This document shows, one piece after another, positions 46,290 through 59,330 of a DNA stretch of 64,000 nt. A program made the position numbers and the translations under genes. This stretch comes from Zhengitettix transpicula (Eukaryota > Arthropoda > Insecta > Orthoptera > Tetrigidae): NCBI GenBank assembly GCA_037074705.1, contig CM073591.1:92973532-93037531 (forward strand). The letters run 5' to 3'. The notes under the pieces are model-generated. The model had not been told where the DNA came from. It did no database searches and saw only the letters and a list, made by a program, of their open reading frames with translations. Position 1 is the stretch's first letter. The number at the start of each line of letters is the position of its first letter.

Positions 46290-46680
46290 TCATTAGTTCA
46301 ATCGTGGGGAAATGTTAGTCGAGTGCAGAAGTTTTGAGCATCTGTTTGATTTATCAGCTCGGGACCGTGCACTCTCAGTCATCACTTCTGAAGCGGTCCG
46401 CGAGGAAATGATATTTCGTTGTGGGTCGAGCTGGGCAGAATCGTTGTGGAAGAGTAACGCGAGAGCCACGAGCCAGATTAGGCCATTGAAGCAGTTACAA
46501 TGCAAACCACAGCAAATTGCGCCGGCAAACATGCTGCAGCCGGACTATCGAATTAAGGGCGCGATGGAAATTTCTGTGACAATGGCCGCATTATCATGGT
46601 GTACTGATAATTGGCTGCACCTGTTGCCAGAGGCTACTCTTTGCAGAGGTCGCTTCATTATCGAGTAATAGTCAATTATA
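46290..46680. other. GC-richer island, possible first exon
   Basis: It is open on both strands: 118 codons plus (46312-46668) and 79 codons minus (46532-46293). The minus frame begins with a Met and has a hydrophobic run, FNGLIWLVALALLF, ending DSAQ. This would pass as a signal peptide with a cleavage site after the AQ. No strong splice donor is seen downstream. I recognise no protein family. It could be an exon, a conserved non-coding block or chance. Confidence 0.2.
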
Positions 46681-48708
46681 GGTTATGGAGAAATGAAATT
46701 ATTGCTTGGTTCGACGAAGCGTAGTGTGTAAAGTGGCAGGCCAGAGGGGTTAACCGATGCCAGAAACTATGTCAAAGGATCTAGTTGATATCATATTAAC
46801 GGCAGTAATTGGGTCGTGGCTAGTAATTGGTTCCAGGTTCTGAATAGAAGCGAGCTCGCTGAACGAACGAAGTAACAAGGAAATTAATTTGCTTCAAGTT
46901 CACAGAAGGTGTTTTAAGCTAGAATATATATTAGTTTACATCAGTAGAGAAGAGAGTATGATATTGTTAACCAAATATGTAGAATAATTTGCATCAGTAA
47001 ATAGTCCACTTAGAATGATTATTCGCATACAATCTTTTGTATTCAATATATTATTTATCTGGAAGACAGTTGACGGATATCTTATCAATTGTTCCCGTTG
47101 CCTGAAAGCCTACAACAATTTTTGCTTTGATTGCCTGGTCATTCAAAAAACTAGAAATAATATTAAAGGTTTAAAAGTAATTTGGATTATGAGCCCTTAT
47201 TGGTTATACATGACGAGAGATGTAGAGTTTTCATTAGTTCACCTTTCATGATAATTGAGGTGTCTATTCGACGATCCTCGGTATACAGTAATTTGGTTCA
47301 ATATCGGGCTAATGGTAAGATTGTCCGAATAATTAATCTGGCTTAAAGACGACAGTAAGCTTAATTTTCTACTTATAGTGATGAAGTTAAATTAATTACT
47401 TGATTATTCATTAGGGAGTGTTCCGGGTCTTTGTGTTTTATGCAACTATGTAAAATGAAGATTTGCGAGGGACTGCGTACTTCATGTATAGGCGAACGCC
47501 TGGAAGATACGAAAAAGGTACCCAAAATGATTTTATATTCTTTTAATTTAATGTTATCTTTCAACCCTTAAACACAATTTTTGATGAATGGTTTCTCTAT
47601 TTTTCTACATCAAATATTAATGAAATAAAAATGACTAAAATATTGAGAACAGAATTAATTAAAACAGCGTATTTTTGGAATAGAGATATTTACTATGTAA
47701 ATACATCACAAAACCATCCCTGTCAGCTTGTGATATCATTCTAGACGTTGAACCTGTATGTTTTGAAGTTCAGGGGTTCAATTTAGATAGTAACCCTCCC
47801 TTCTGTCACTTCATGGTGTGTACGCGGAGGTGGTCCAAGAGATTGACGGACTCGGGTGGGTACTGACTATCGACTGTGATCACCGATTGCTCGCCTGAGT
47901 GCATATGCACTGCCTGATGGCCCACCTGAGTGCTCTGGAGGCGAAAGCCTCGGGCTTTATACACGAGTGGCGCTGCGGACAACGCCACGAGGCGGCAGCG
48001 CAAGCGATTGGTAGGTAACAGCGGTCCTCAGGCAAAGTGAATTGTTGGCGGGTACGTGCCAAAACGGCACAAGCTGAATAATTTAATTTTTTATTTACTT
48101 GTAATGAAATTTTAGTGTAATAAACACTCGCTTAAAATTGCTTAAAATTAATTAAACTTGATTAAAATTAAATATAAGGGAGACTGAAAAATTATTATTA
48201 TTTTATTTATATTGTGCACAGGTGGAATATTTTGCAAAGGAAATGACGATGTTTACAAATCATTCCCATTTGTCTTAAAAGCTCAGGAGATGTTTTGATG
48301 AACATTTACGGCCTTTATCATACGCCTAATACAAGGTTGCACAGAAAAAGTTTTGAGGCAGAATTTTTTTTTTTCAAACATGGTGTTGGGAATGTGGCCA
48401 AATTCAAGATCCTATATTTATTCCACAAAATTTTTCAATAGGTAACAGAGCAGCGGTGGAGTTATAATTATTGAAATGAGAGAAATAGTAAAGTAAGAAG
48501 TGATGAAATCTTGAGCAGTGAAGGTAGGATGAGAACTTTTTCTATAATTTTATTTTCCGAGGGGAACTTTCTTGGCACCTGATGACTGAAATAGACGGCC
48601 GCTAATTCTGCCAGAAACAGTACGGTACGGAAACGCCTACTGAGGAATTTGCGGACTCAGTCGATGTCACGATCGAAGACCAGTAAGATATGTTAATTAT
48701 ATATATAT
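46681..48708. other. Unassigned stretch with a second GC-rich block
   Basis: The block 47790-48075 is distinctly GC-rich and ends with a perfect small hairpin GTGCCAAAACGGCAC near 48056. I could not assign it to a repeat family. The rest is AT-rich without a recognised gene. Confidence 0.3.
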
Positions 48709-50161
48709 TGTAATGAATAGATGGATTAATTAAGTAAATGAATCGCCCCACGTTGTGGAAGCCAAAAATGTTATGATCAAATAAAAGTTTCATTAATTAA
48801 TTAACAAACAAATTTTATTGAATTATTTAAACAATTAATTTTCAGTTTTATTAAATTGATAATTAATTATGAAACAATTTATTTTTATTTTAACACGAAG
48901 GATCAGGAAATAAGTACTACTTTAAACTTTACGATACTATTTATTATTTAATAGAAATTTATAACATTTTCTCTGAGGTTAAGTACATTTAAAGTTTCAA
49001 AGTTTAGAAATTTGATAACTCTTCTCTCAGGTTCGTTTACCTGGGCTTGATAAGTAAAGAACAATCATAGAATTTATAAATTAAAAAATTAACAATCAAA
49101 ACCAAAACGTGACGAACGAAATCTGACGAATACCTTCAACTATCGTTTACAAACTTAATTAACTTGGCTTCTACTTACAAAAATGTTCGGCGTGTACCAG
49201 ACTTAGTTTCCTCGGCTCGGGCACACAATTTACACGAAAAAGGCTATGAATCACTGACTCTACACTTGATTGTCACACACACGGTCGTAGTTATTGAATT
49301 TTCCTTCGGGAACTGGATCTGCTGCACCTCCGGATCATCAGCCAGACATATTGTTACATATTGTCTTTATGTGGAAAATGTTGATCTCAATACGCGTAGG
49401 AATCCTAATGTGGCGCAAATATATGATTAATCTTTGCAGTTTTTTAAAAAGTATCTCGCTGTCCATACTTTATACTTGGATTTAAAATCTTGTAAATTTC
49501 TCGGTTGAATTTTAATCCCGCTTCCTAGAGAGCTCTGTCGGAGGCTACCTTTGGGGATGCCTTCACATCTCTCTGGTTTTTTTGAACTACGGTTCCCACA
49601 TGCCGAGGCACCTCGGCCAGCTGCCTCCTAAACCGGTCAAGACACGGCGAGGGGAAAGCTGCGACCCCACAGCTAACCCCTCTCCCACCATCGGAAGGGC
49701 GTGGGACAAGTACCAAATGCCCGACCTACCCGATGCAGGTTTTTCTAGGGTTTTCCCTGAATCATTTTTAGGGGAATTGCAGAGTAGGATCCATAGCCCG
49801 GGGACCCTAGTTAGCCCTTGGCTACCTTCCTCTACCCTTCCGTATCCCCCTTTCAAATCCTTTCCTATGCTATTGAAAGGGGAGTTGCCACCATGTGGAT
49901 TACCCTCATGTAGCCTGTTAGCCTAAAAAAATAAAAATAAAATCGGTTGGATTTTATACTTAGGCCACGCTGTTAGTTCTCTCCAAATTTTACTTCCTCT
50001 TCCAGCTACAATATCAGACAAACTCCTCTCCCGACTACAATATCGGACAGACTGTTCCAGACGGTGCTAGCGGCTCGCAATAAAGCCCGCCAACACATTG
50101 TTGTCTTTGCGCTAAACAATCCAATTATTAAAATCATTACTGGCCTCTAATTAGTATTACA
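48709..50161 (-). mobile_element. Solo LTR (copy 4), enlarged by an R1 insertion
   Basis: The plus-strand ends are TGTAAT (48709) and ATTACA (50156-50161). The flanks are ATAT on both sides, a possible 4-bp target duplication in AT repeat. It shares ACGAAATCTGAC and TATCGTTTACAAAC with copy 1. The 3' end of the LTR is again doubled: TGTAATGAAT (48709) and TGTTATGATC (48769) start successive units, with a worn primer-site sequence between. An R1 copy at 49541-49931 interrupts it. Confidence 0.7.
49541..49931 (+). mobile_element. R1 retroposon copy nested in the solo LTR
   Basis: It starts GAGGCTACCTTTGGGGATGC and has hairpin 1 as GCCGAGG-CA-CCTCGGC (49602-49617). It lacks the segment with hairpin 2 and ends TAGCCTGTTAGCCT plus an A-rich tail. 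Because it lies inside the LTR, this R1 insertion is younger than that LTR. An 89-codon minus frame and a 114-codon plus frame over it are repeat shadows. Confidence 0.7.
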
Positions 50162-51639
50162 ATATATATGTTTGTGTGTGTGTGTGTACATGCTCTGCAG
50201 TCGTAATATCTACTCTATCATTGTATTTCTCTTTACACGCTCTCAAGAACCTTGTTTGAAAGCGTATCAAAACTGTTTTTAGTTTTATTTGTCGAAGAGT
50301 TATTCCTTCTTTACAATAAATATATATGCTTAAAGTGTTAAATGGAGACATTTGAATAATTGTTTTTAATATTTTAATTGAAATAAATAAATAACAAACC
50401 AAATAAATGAAAATTTTGTGAAATTTGTATTAAAATATGTAACTCTAATATACATTACATAATGATTACAAATGCGTACAATGGTTTCAGGATATTTTTA
50501 CCTACCAAAAAATTTGAGGTATATAACGACGCAGGAAGTAATTTATTCAATTCACAAATTCCGGATTGTATATGTGCGTAATGGCCCGGGCATAGAATAT
50601 AATAAAAAACAATAGTGTCAACGAAAGTGGTAAAATAGTATACTGTGATTCACGTTCCTAGGCGATAATGGGAACGTTTCGAAGGTTTCTAATGTATTTT
50701 TAATAGAAGGTAGAAAAGAGAATGGTGAAATTGATAGTGTATGTTAGGAGCAGCAGTGGATGGACTCGCAGCTCCCATGCAAGGCTTCGTGCTGATCGGA
50801 CCCCGTGCACAACATTTGTCAGCTGCTAAAAGCACCCTGTCGGATCTGCCGACAAATCACTGTGCAGAGCTCTCACGACCACTGCGCCCGGATCCTGTTC
50901 ATCTGCTCTAAAGCGGGGAAAGAAAGCACCCATATAACAACGTGTTTGCAAAATGGAAATCTTTTCCCCTTGCAGAGTGAAATACGAGTACAAGGACTCG
51001 ACCTGAGAGTCGTTGTTTATAACGTACAATTACTTTGTTACTGATTAAGACTTTACTTTCATACGGGCTTAACTCTCTTAAATTTAACAATTTTTTATTC
51101 AGTTTCTTGAAAGTTATCTTGGCAACATTAATAAAGTGCCAAATATAATATTTAATTATGATTTTATTATTCGGATGCTGATTATCATAAATGAATTTTG
51201 CTTCGGAATGAGACATGTCTGAACTCAAAAATTAAAAATAAAGCTGATTTTTCTATTACAATTCTATTTATTTCTAATGCAGGAAAATAATTAGGACGAA
51301 TATAATTTATTTGTTTACACAAAATCTGAATCTGCAGGAAAAGTACGGGTATCCATTATTGATTTAAAAAATTTTCACGCTAATTTCAGCACAAGACGTC
51401 CACTTTAGGACTGTGTATAGATTTATTATTTCCAGAAATTCTGAAATGACGATAGACGACACAATAAAATAACATATGTATAGGCTTATATATGTGTACA
51501 ATATACAAATTAACAAATAACGGTGTTAACAATGAGCATGAAATAAAAAAGGAGCAGCATCAGATGTACGTAAAAGACAAAAAAATATATCAGTTCAATC
51601 AATATAATAGGCAATACTATCTAGTGAAGTAATGTGTTA
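50162..51639. other. Unassigned stretch with a TG repeat and a GC-richer island
   Basis: A GTGTGTGTGTGTGTGT run sits at 50173-50188, beside the LTR end. The block 50740-51020 is GC-richer, with overlapping frames of 79 (plus) and 67 (minus) codons and no known domain. The rest is AT-rich. Confidence 0.35.
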
Positions 51640-52012
51640 AGTTTAGGCTGATTTATGACTGTACCATCAATGAGAATCATTTTACATTTCTTTGCAAATC
51701 GGTCGAACCTACTTATGTTCTAAGAACATCTTACAGAAAAAAAAGTTTTATTCCATAATTACGTATTCATTTTTTCATAAAGTGAGAACTGATGTTCTTT
51801 TGTCCTAAGGGACGTATGACTTCTAGTATTATATTGGTGGAGGTCTCCGTTGTTTACAAACAGACTTGTATTACGGTTTTCAAAGTTCTTAAATGTGTGT
51901 AGTAGATAATGATAATATTTAAGGGGTTTTAAATGAGGATTAAAACTTTCTCTGCAATTTTTTCTACTTAATATTCGCATGGCTCTTCTATGAAGAGCGT
52001 CAAGGAAGTCGC
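51640..52012 (-). pseudogene. L2/CR1-like LINE, C-terminal RT remnant
   Basis: On the minus strand from about 52010 it reads DFLDALHRRAMRILSRKNCR, then FENRNTSLFVNNGDLHQYNT followed by RSHTSLRTKEHQFSLYEK. Insect L2/CR1-type elements end with a segment of the form KRA.RI......R...........SLYI......V..N.......D.H.YNTR......P.H...L..KS. The agreement in order and spacing is good. The frame is open for 73 codons (51980-51759), which is long for a relic. The catalytic domain is absent. Confidence 0.65.
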
Positions 52013-52536
52013 AAACTCATAATACCATAGTTCCTATTTAAGTTACTATATACAGAATATATTGTTTTCGCTGTCAAATGAGTTAATTTCAGACATTTAA
52101 TTAATATGTTTAATGATTCTTAATTTTTCGTCAACTTCTAGGCAGAATATATGCAATGAGTATAACTTTAGTTTACGAATTCATGAATACTGTTTTCGGA
52201 TGATAATGATCAATTTTTGTTTACTATAAGTTGACGACCCATTTATTTTCAGGCAGAGATATAAATTTTTCTTTCATTGTTATATGTGGTACCTTTACTT
52301 TCTATCGTCATTAAGGTACGAATTGAATAGTGATTATGCATTTTCTGAATTTCCTTAGAAATCAAACTTATCTAATAATATTTTGTGATGACCTAATAAA
52401 ACTCTGTATAACTTTTCATGTAGGACAATCATTTCGTACTAAGCGTATTTTTTTGACTAGTTACAATAAACATATATATTGCTAATATTTTCAGTGAATA
52501 TGTCGATGTTATTTGAATCTGCCATAAATGCATTAT
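52013..52536. other. AT-rich stretch, nothing recognised
   Basis: It may hold the upstream part of the LINE remnant on the minus strand, but no motif is legible. Confidence 0.35.
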
Positions 52537-53462
52537 TGTAACGCCAATTAATTAGGCCATTAATTGTTTGGACATAAAATTTGAATTGTTTGAGAAATCC
52601 ATTATAGCGGTCTGATCGAACAAAGCGACAATAAAAAGCGAGATCACTTGCTTTGTCGAAAAGTCAGAAATGGCGTATGCGCGCTAAAACTCGAGAGAAC
52701 TAGGAGTCAGTTGGTGGTGGGACATTTCCGAGGACGGAACAAATAATACTAGAGCAGAGACTAGCCGTTGTTAATGTATTATTAAACAACGTTGTGAATT
52801 TAAGTCAAAGTAATAACATTCACATCGTAAATATCGCTAAGTAAAAGCAGTTTACGTCTATTAGCAGCCAGGAAAGGAAGTCAGAAGTTTACGTATATAG
52901 CCAGCCGGAATAATAAAGTTGCAGTTTAAGTCCAAAGCGGTAAAAGACTAACAAATCTATGAATCATAGAATTCGTATAAGGCGAGCAGACATCAGATAG
53001 CTGACATTCAGGAGGACCATCCGAGTTCCTGGGAGCCTATCAGTTTTGGCTTCAATAGTGTAAAATCTGTGGGTCGAAATTTTAGAATCAGTGTATAATT
53101 TTGCAATAGTGTACTTCCGAAACCAAAAGAATGCTGGTACCAGCTGGGCAGATGTAAGTAACAAAACCAAACTAATGATTAATTGTAAACGTAATTAAGG
53201 GATAGAGTCAGATTGCGTTCTCTTTTAATTGTCAATCAAAGTTAATTTCATTTCTTTTTAATTTCTTTCTATTGACATATTGGCAATTCTATTGTTCTAT
53301 TGACATATTGTTCATTATCAAACCCAGTGAAGGCCCTGAGAAATTAATATTTTAAGTTGTAATTGTTTTTGAGTTAGAAGCCACAAAGTGAAAATAAATA
53401 ATTTTATGTATTAAATTTTATTAATTCTTTTATTTAATTAAACCCCTCGATTGATTAATACA
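52537..53462 (+). mobile_element. Solo LTR, gypsy-like family (copy 5)
   Basis: It begins TGTAACGCCAATTAATTAGG and ends TTGATTAATACA, 926 bp long. It closely follows copy 2 (19411) over its whole length, including GAGTTCCTGGGAGCCTAT and CATTATCAAACCCAGTG. Tandem words based on GTTTACGTCTATTAGCAGCC lie at 52850-52940. Flanks (ttat / atat) agree at three of four bases. It has a single, non-iterated 3' end and no primer-site sequence. Confidence 0.7.
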
Positions 53463-54679
53463 ATATTTTAGTCCTTTATTACTCAGTCTTATGACAACTA
53501 TGTGGTAACGTGAAATGTTAAGATTATATAATCTTATCTTGCCTCATCTCTCTATGATTTTCTATATTATGTGTACATTTTCTTTAATTTCCCCACATGA
53601 TGTTTTATGTACCTATCTTATCTATATTGCACCAATCACTAATTATCTTTCAAAATGCTCTAATCGCTAATAATCCAACGAAATATCAATATATCTCTTT
53701 TTTACAAACACTTTATTTATAATGAATCAATTATTTCAACACTTACAAATTATCAACTTTACTCTGTAAAAAACAAAATTTAAACAAACAAATAACATTT
53801 ACCCACACGTTGTATGACTTCACTCCATTGTCGTACATAATAATTCACTAATCTCTTGGGTTCAATCGTGTGAAAGATAACCAGCCTTAGTACAAATTTA
53901 AATATATAAAAATTCTATTTACTACAAGATGAACGATAGTTTGCATTTAAGTTCTTTCAAATAAAATGTTCAAACACTCTCAAAAAAGTTTCATGCGGAT
54001 AAAATTTTTCATTTGTTAAAAATTTCCACCCGAAAGTCAGCAACACCGCCGCTGGTTTGACAGTTATGTAGAACCTGTAGCTTATAAATGCAATGTTACT
54101 TATATTTCGACGCAATAGGCTCTACGACTAAAACTTCCCAATACATTACTGGTCTTATTACTAATTCTCAAAATTCAATAAATACAGTATTTGTATTATA
54201 TTTTAATTCTTAATATAATATATTTGGATATGCTGATCATAATTCATATTTTTTTTATTTTCAGAATCTAATCTCGCGTGCCCAATCAGGGATGTATTCA
54301 CCCTTCTGTTATTTTTTAGCGATAACTTTATCCTATGTCTCAAATTCAATAAACAATTCACTTACCTTATATATTTTACGTAATTTGAATGGAACAAAAA
54401 TGTAATAAATTATTTTACGTGTTATTTATTACAAAATACATACTCAAAATCCATTAATCTAATTTGAAATTATATTGTCCCTTACCTTCCTTTCATGTGA
54501 TCGTGTTTGATTATGTTGGTGGTGCCAGTTGACTTGTTTCAACAGCTTTTGAATCCATATGTAAAGTTTGCTCAATGGTAATTATGCGTCAGTTAAATGT
54601 AATTTATGCTTTGCATGTATACATACAATTTTTCTTTGATATTAATATATTTCAACTAAGAACACATCAGTATTACAAG
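53463..54679. other. AT-rich stretch, nothing recognised
   Basis: Very AT-rich with dense stops. No repeat or coding remnant is recognised. Confidence 0.4.
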
Positions 54680-54970
54680 TGCAGTTATATGATAGTTTGA
54701 CTCGTGGGAAAACGCTGAGCGAAGCCGGTGGCACGCACGTTTTTCCCCGTGACGTGACAGGGGAGCGTGTGACCGTGAGAAGGACTCAATGGGGCGTGAG
54801 TGCGGCCCTGCACACAGATACTGCTGCAATTTGTAATCCATCATGTTGTTGCTGTGTTATCTCTGGCGTGTCTGTCGCTGACATGGCAGAAAACGCCGTC
54901 AGGGATACTACAATCCTGCACACACCTACAAATATAGTGAACCATTAGTCGGCAAAGCGTGTTCGTCGCG
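54680..54970. other. GC-richer island, unassigned
   Basis: It is open for 89 codons on the plus strand (54679-54948) and 62 on the minus. The plus peptide is Cys-rich in one spot (NPSCCCCVISGVSV) but matches nothing I know. Exon, regulatory block and chance are all possible. Confidence 0.2.
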
Positions 54971-55424
54971 AAAAATACAACACAAGGAAAAAATCCAAGG
55001 CTGTAACACAAATTCAACTCATTTACTAATACGAATAATAATAATAATTATAATATCATTTTATATTTTATAATTTCAAAATGATGTATAATTAACGTGT
55101 CGTGTTCAATTGTAAGAGCATTCATTGACCCCGAATAAGGACGTTTGTAATCAAAGTCAATATTATTACAATTACGTAAATATATTGTGTACATAACTAT
55201 GTACTTATTAATACTATGCTGAAACTAACATGTCCAAGCCTGTACACAGTTACATTAATTAAGAGAAAGGGTAAAATGTGCGTTTTGGAGGATAGGTGAA
55301 ATAAATGAAGTTTATTAACAAAATTCAGTTTTTTTAAAATATTATATTTATCAGTAATCAGATTACATTTTAATCTAATGTGGTAGCTTTAACATGTTAT
55401 TTACATATTATACATTATGGCATG

Positions 55425-56135
55425 ATGAGATCCCCTCCAGCGAAGAGAACTCCTTAATCTTGTCTACAGATGTGATGGCTATTTTCTTTTCAGTCTTCTT
55501 TGTTACATCATTTTCTAATAATGGTTGTAATAATGGATTTGTATGTTATTTAAGCTTTTCGTGATTAATACCACACTTTTGATGGGCAGTTTCCATAACA
55601 GTTGGTATTTTTAAGTCATTGTGTATTTGCTCATTTGTTATGAAATAGGGGACGTTAACGATTGCTGTTAGTATTTTAGACTGAAATCTTTGGATTATTA
55701 CAGTATTTGACTTACTGACACATCCCGTAGCTCCTTATTGGTATAATTATTGTTTTATATAGTAGTAGTTTATTTTCTATGGAGAGGTGTGACTTGCGTC
55801 GTAGTAACCAGTACATTTCTTTTTGTTTAATATTCATTTGTTTTCTTTTCTTGGTTATGTGGATTTTTCAATTGAGCTTTCTATCGAGATGTAGACCCAA
55901 ATATTTGATAGAGGGTGATTTAGGAATATCTGTGTTATTTATAAAGATCGGTGGACAATGTTTTTTACATAATGTAAACGTCACATGAGGTGAATTTTTT
56001 TCATTTATTTTTATTCTTCATTTCTGAAGCCATACTTGAAGTAAGTTAAGATATTTTCGTATGAGTGATGAAGCCTGGTTTATAGACGTATGTGAGGTTA
56101 GGATCACAGTATCATCAAAATTCAGTTGAAATTAT
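55425..56135 (-). pseudogene. Jockey-type LINE reverse transcriptase remnant
   Basis: On the minus strand from about 56125 it reads NFDDTVILTSHTSINQASSL, which corresponds to the FADD catalytic block with FADD changed to NFDD. Then come SIKYLGLHLDRKLN and KIHITKKRKQMNIKQKEMYW, LLRRKSHLSIENKLLLYKTI, then IIPI and a shift before the QRFQSK..T equivalent. These match Jockey RT from the catalytic palm through the thumb (KYLG..LDRKL.WK.HI; NKLLLYK...PIW.YG). It is interrupted by stops and frameshifts and is the most complete LINE relic in the window. Confidence 0.75.
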
Positions 56136-57779
56136 AAATTTTTCAGTATTTATTTGTTCATTCTGCTGGTTATGTCTTGACAGAATAACTGTGCAGAAAT
56201 AAAACTGATTTGAGAAACATTCATTCAGAATACATGTAAACTGTTAAAGAGCATCAAACGTATCATTATGAGGGCGTTAACTTATTAAACAAAATACGTT
56301 TTTATATGGCTTAATAAGTTGTAAAAATAATATATTTGATTTCATTGTAGTTATAATTTTTCTTAATTTTCAAAGGCAAATAGATTATATAAAGAATTAA
56401 TGAATGATAGTAAAGAAAATGTTTCGTATTATTTTCATTTCGTACTGATTGTTGCATGAGTACAGATCAAGTTTCTTATAAAGTTTGATGTTAAATCAAA
56501 GCTTAGTTAAATTTAATCGTGACATTTTTACTGGTGTCGAACAAAGGTTTTTTTTTGTTTCCATAATTCAGAAGATACAAAATAGTTCCGAAACGTTGTT
56601 ATTTTACACTGAGTTGTTTGAATAAATTGTCTGTTATTGATAATAAATTACGTCCAGACGTAAAATGAAAATATGCATGTATATAAGAATCATATTTAAG
56701 AAATATTTAAAGAAATTAAAAAAACACCAAGTAACAAATGCATGCGCCAATTAATCTATTTTCATAGTAACATTTCCTTAGCCATTTATCTCCCGGGTCT
56801 TATTTCGCAATAGGATGCCCTCCAGAGGATCAGAAATGCCTCCCAGTCTAAACCTAATCTAATTTTGATGTTGTTATAGAATTATTTAATAGCCTCCATC
56901 ATACCCAATGAGTATACGAAAAAAAATCGTAGGTATCATGCATCGTTACTGTTCTTTTCATAATCTGTATAATCGATTTGACTATTTATAGAAGTACCTC
57001 ATCTTACGTATTTTAATTCACGTTTAGAGCATATATGAATGTTTTTTTAACCCTTCGAATAACAAAATGTAACGACATTAAACATTCGAGGCTTTAATGC
57101 TACGAGTGTTATGACAGCTGCTATGTTCTCATGCATTTTTACAATAATGGGAGTTAGTCAGTTTGGCTTTCCGTGTAGATTTTGTATAATTACCCCATTG
57201 CTTCCTTCAATGAAACAATGGTGTAGCTCATCTAGGATATTTTCTATCTTACTATATACGAGTAATATATTATTATAATAAAACACCGTCGCTTTAAAAT
57301 TAGAAGCTAATCTTTGACGATTACAGGTATTTAAAATGTAAGGAATTCATGTTTCCTAAGGTAAAATATGACTTCAGATATATTAAAGCTTATGTTAATG
57401 AAAATTTGTAACTCGTCACAGAAACAATACAAAGCTTTTTTGACGAAAGTTTTCAGAAAAATTACCATTAGCTAAAATACTGTATTCGTATCCTGGGAAA
57501 TTACTGTGGTATCAAATTTAAATAAAATCCCAATCATAAAATGAATTAATTTAATTGATTATTATAATTTCATGTAGTATCAAAATAATTGATATTAAAT
57601 GATCAAACAAAATATACGTTTACTACTTTATATAAAACAAATACAACTAAATATAATTTTGAATTATATAATATAATATTAATTTAATAACACTCATAAT
57701 CTCTGGATCATTATACGGACCCTTAAATAAGACTGATGAATATTAGTATTGTAATCTGAAAGATTTAGAAACAAAAATG
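56136..57779. other. AT-rich stretch with one GAAACGTT motif
   Basis: Nothing else is recognised. The motif copy at 56567 is listed separately. Confidence 0.4.
56567..56610 (+). repeat. CAGAAGA..GAAACGTT motif, copy D
   Basis: The sequence reads TTCAGAAGATACAAAATAGT, TCCGAAACGTTGTTATTTTA. It aligns with copies A-C over about 40 bases. The CTGAAGA block has become CAGAAGA. Confidence 0.45.
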
Positions 57780-59164
57780 TTCCGGCGGTCTGTAATGCAA
57801 GTTACATAGATTAAAAACAATGAGCAGAGATATTCTGATTTCCTCGTTCTCTTGTTCATGCTGTGGGACCCTCGCAGCAATCAGGTGAGCGCTGTTGTTT
57901 GTGTTTGCTCGTATTCCTAGGACCGCACTGCAACGGGATGGTAGGCGTTCGTTTCCCTGATGTCCGATGTTGATGTTAATCAGCAATCAGCAAAGAGAAA
58001 CTGTTTGGGTAGGCCACGATAATGACACCTTCAACAGAATATCTCTCAGTAAAAAGTAAACTTGACTTTACTGCCGAAATATTGGCTGTTCAATTCTCTA
58101 ATAGAGTCCTTCGTTTTTTCTATATATAATTAGTCGAGTCTCCTCATCTCCACATTTGCATATAGCTGTTATTCTCACCTTCCAGCCGTCATATTCTTCA
58201 CCTGAGAGCTGCGGGAATTCCAATGAATCAATCTGTCCTCACAATTATATTTTAATAAAACTATCCATTTAGCATAATATGATACACATGGTCCATTGCT
58301 TCACAAGAATTCCGATAATCTGAGAATTAAAGCTTTTCGGTTCAGTAATCAAACCAAACCTTCACATCAATGGCTGATCGACCGCCGCTTAAAGCATTTG
58401 AAGTTGACCAAACATTAAATTTTCCCGGTAGTGTGATACAGTTGGAAAACTGTAAGAATAACGTTTCAGATCACATATAATACGGATTACGGTACGCTAT
58501 TCTTCTACGGCGTGGACGAACATAGGTGTCACTAACGATGAAAATTGTCATTTAATAGAATTCCGTTCAGCACTTCCACTGACGAACTTCATTTACTTTT
58601 TAATTTAACAAAAACTGTCAGAAAATTTCAGATGAGGGTTCTGAAGTGTTCTATTTTAGTTATTTTAACATGATGTAGAATTTGTACATAATAGTATTTA
58701 ATATTTACACAAATGTTTTAATGTTAAACCCTACTTGAATACCCCGGGATTTTAGCCTCTCATTACGAAATACAATGTACATACACAAATAACACGACCT
58801 TTCTTAATCTTCATTAATTTTTTTTTATTCAGTAATATTGCTTCAGTAAACCTTCATTAAATATATTTGGTTTCAAAATATAATGAGAATTGTGGATTTA
58901 ATTCTGGGATAATATTAGTCGTGGGATCGATTTACTGATTTGGATAATAAAATGTGGTTGATTAAGACACCGAAAACCGTCGAAAAGGCGTGTGGTTGAA
59001 ATGGGTAGGTCCTTACTTGTTGTAGCCTCACGATTCTATGCTCAGAACTGATTCTGTCTTCCCTGACCATGAACAGAGCTGTTAGTGTTCAAAACATGGG
59101 CCTATCGTTCATTAATGTATGTGTGACTGATGCCTAAATCTACTTTCTCCCTTTACCGATAATA
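57780..59164. other. Unassigned stretch with a small GC-richer block
   Basis: The block 57780-58020 is GC-richer and open for 73 codons on the minus strand, with no known domain. The rest is AT-rich without a recognised feature. Confidence 0.3.
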
Positions 59165-59330
59165 TTTTCTTCTCCGACCTGCTGGTGCGTACACGTCAGC
59201 ATCACAGAGGTCCCAGGCTCGATTCCCGTCAAGGGCATGGATGTTGATTGTGGGTTTTTCCATCATCATCATCATCGTCGTCATCATCAGATAACCTCTC
59301 ATTGGTCAATAAAGAACACCACTGTCATTA
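59165..59330 (+). mobile_element. tRNA-derived SINE with CAT-repeat tail
   Basis: It contains GCATCACAGAGGTCCCAGGC, TCGATTCCCGTC. GGCTCGATTCC agrees with the pol III B box (GGTTCGANTCC) at 10 of 11 positions, and an A-box-like region lies about 35 bases upstream. GGATGTTGATTGTGGGTTTT follows, then a CATCATCATCATCGTCGTCA microsatellite, a common ending for such SINEs. Its head resembles that of the SINE at 9365-9535. Confidence 0.5.

Noticed and set aside
49582..49926. 114-codon plus frame and 89-codon minus frame
   Set aside because: Both lie on an R1 copy. The same frames are broken or absent in other R1 copies, so no protein is conserved.
50600..50700. A fifth copy of the GAAACGTT motif (GGGAACGTTTCGAAGG)
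   Set aside because: Similarity covers only the palindromic AACGTT zone and lacks the CTGA block.
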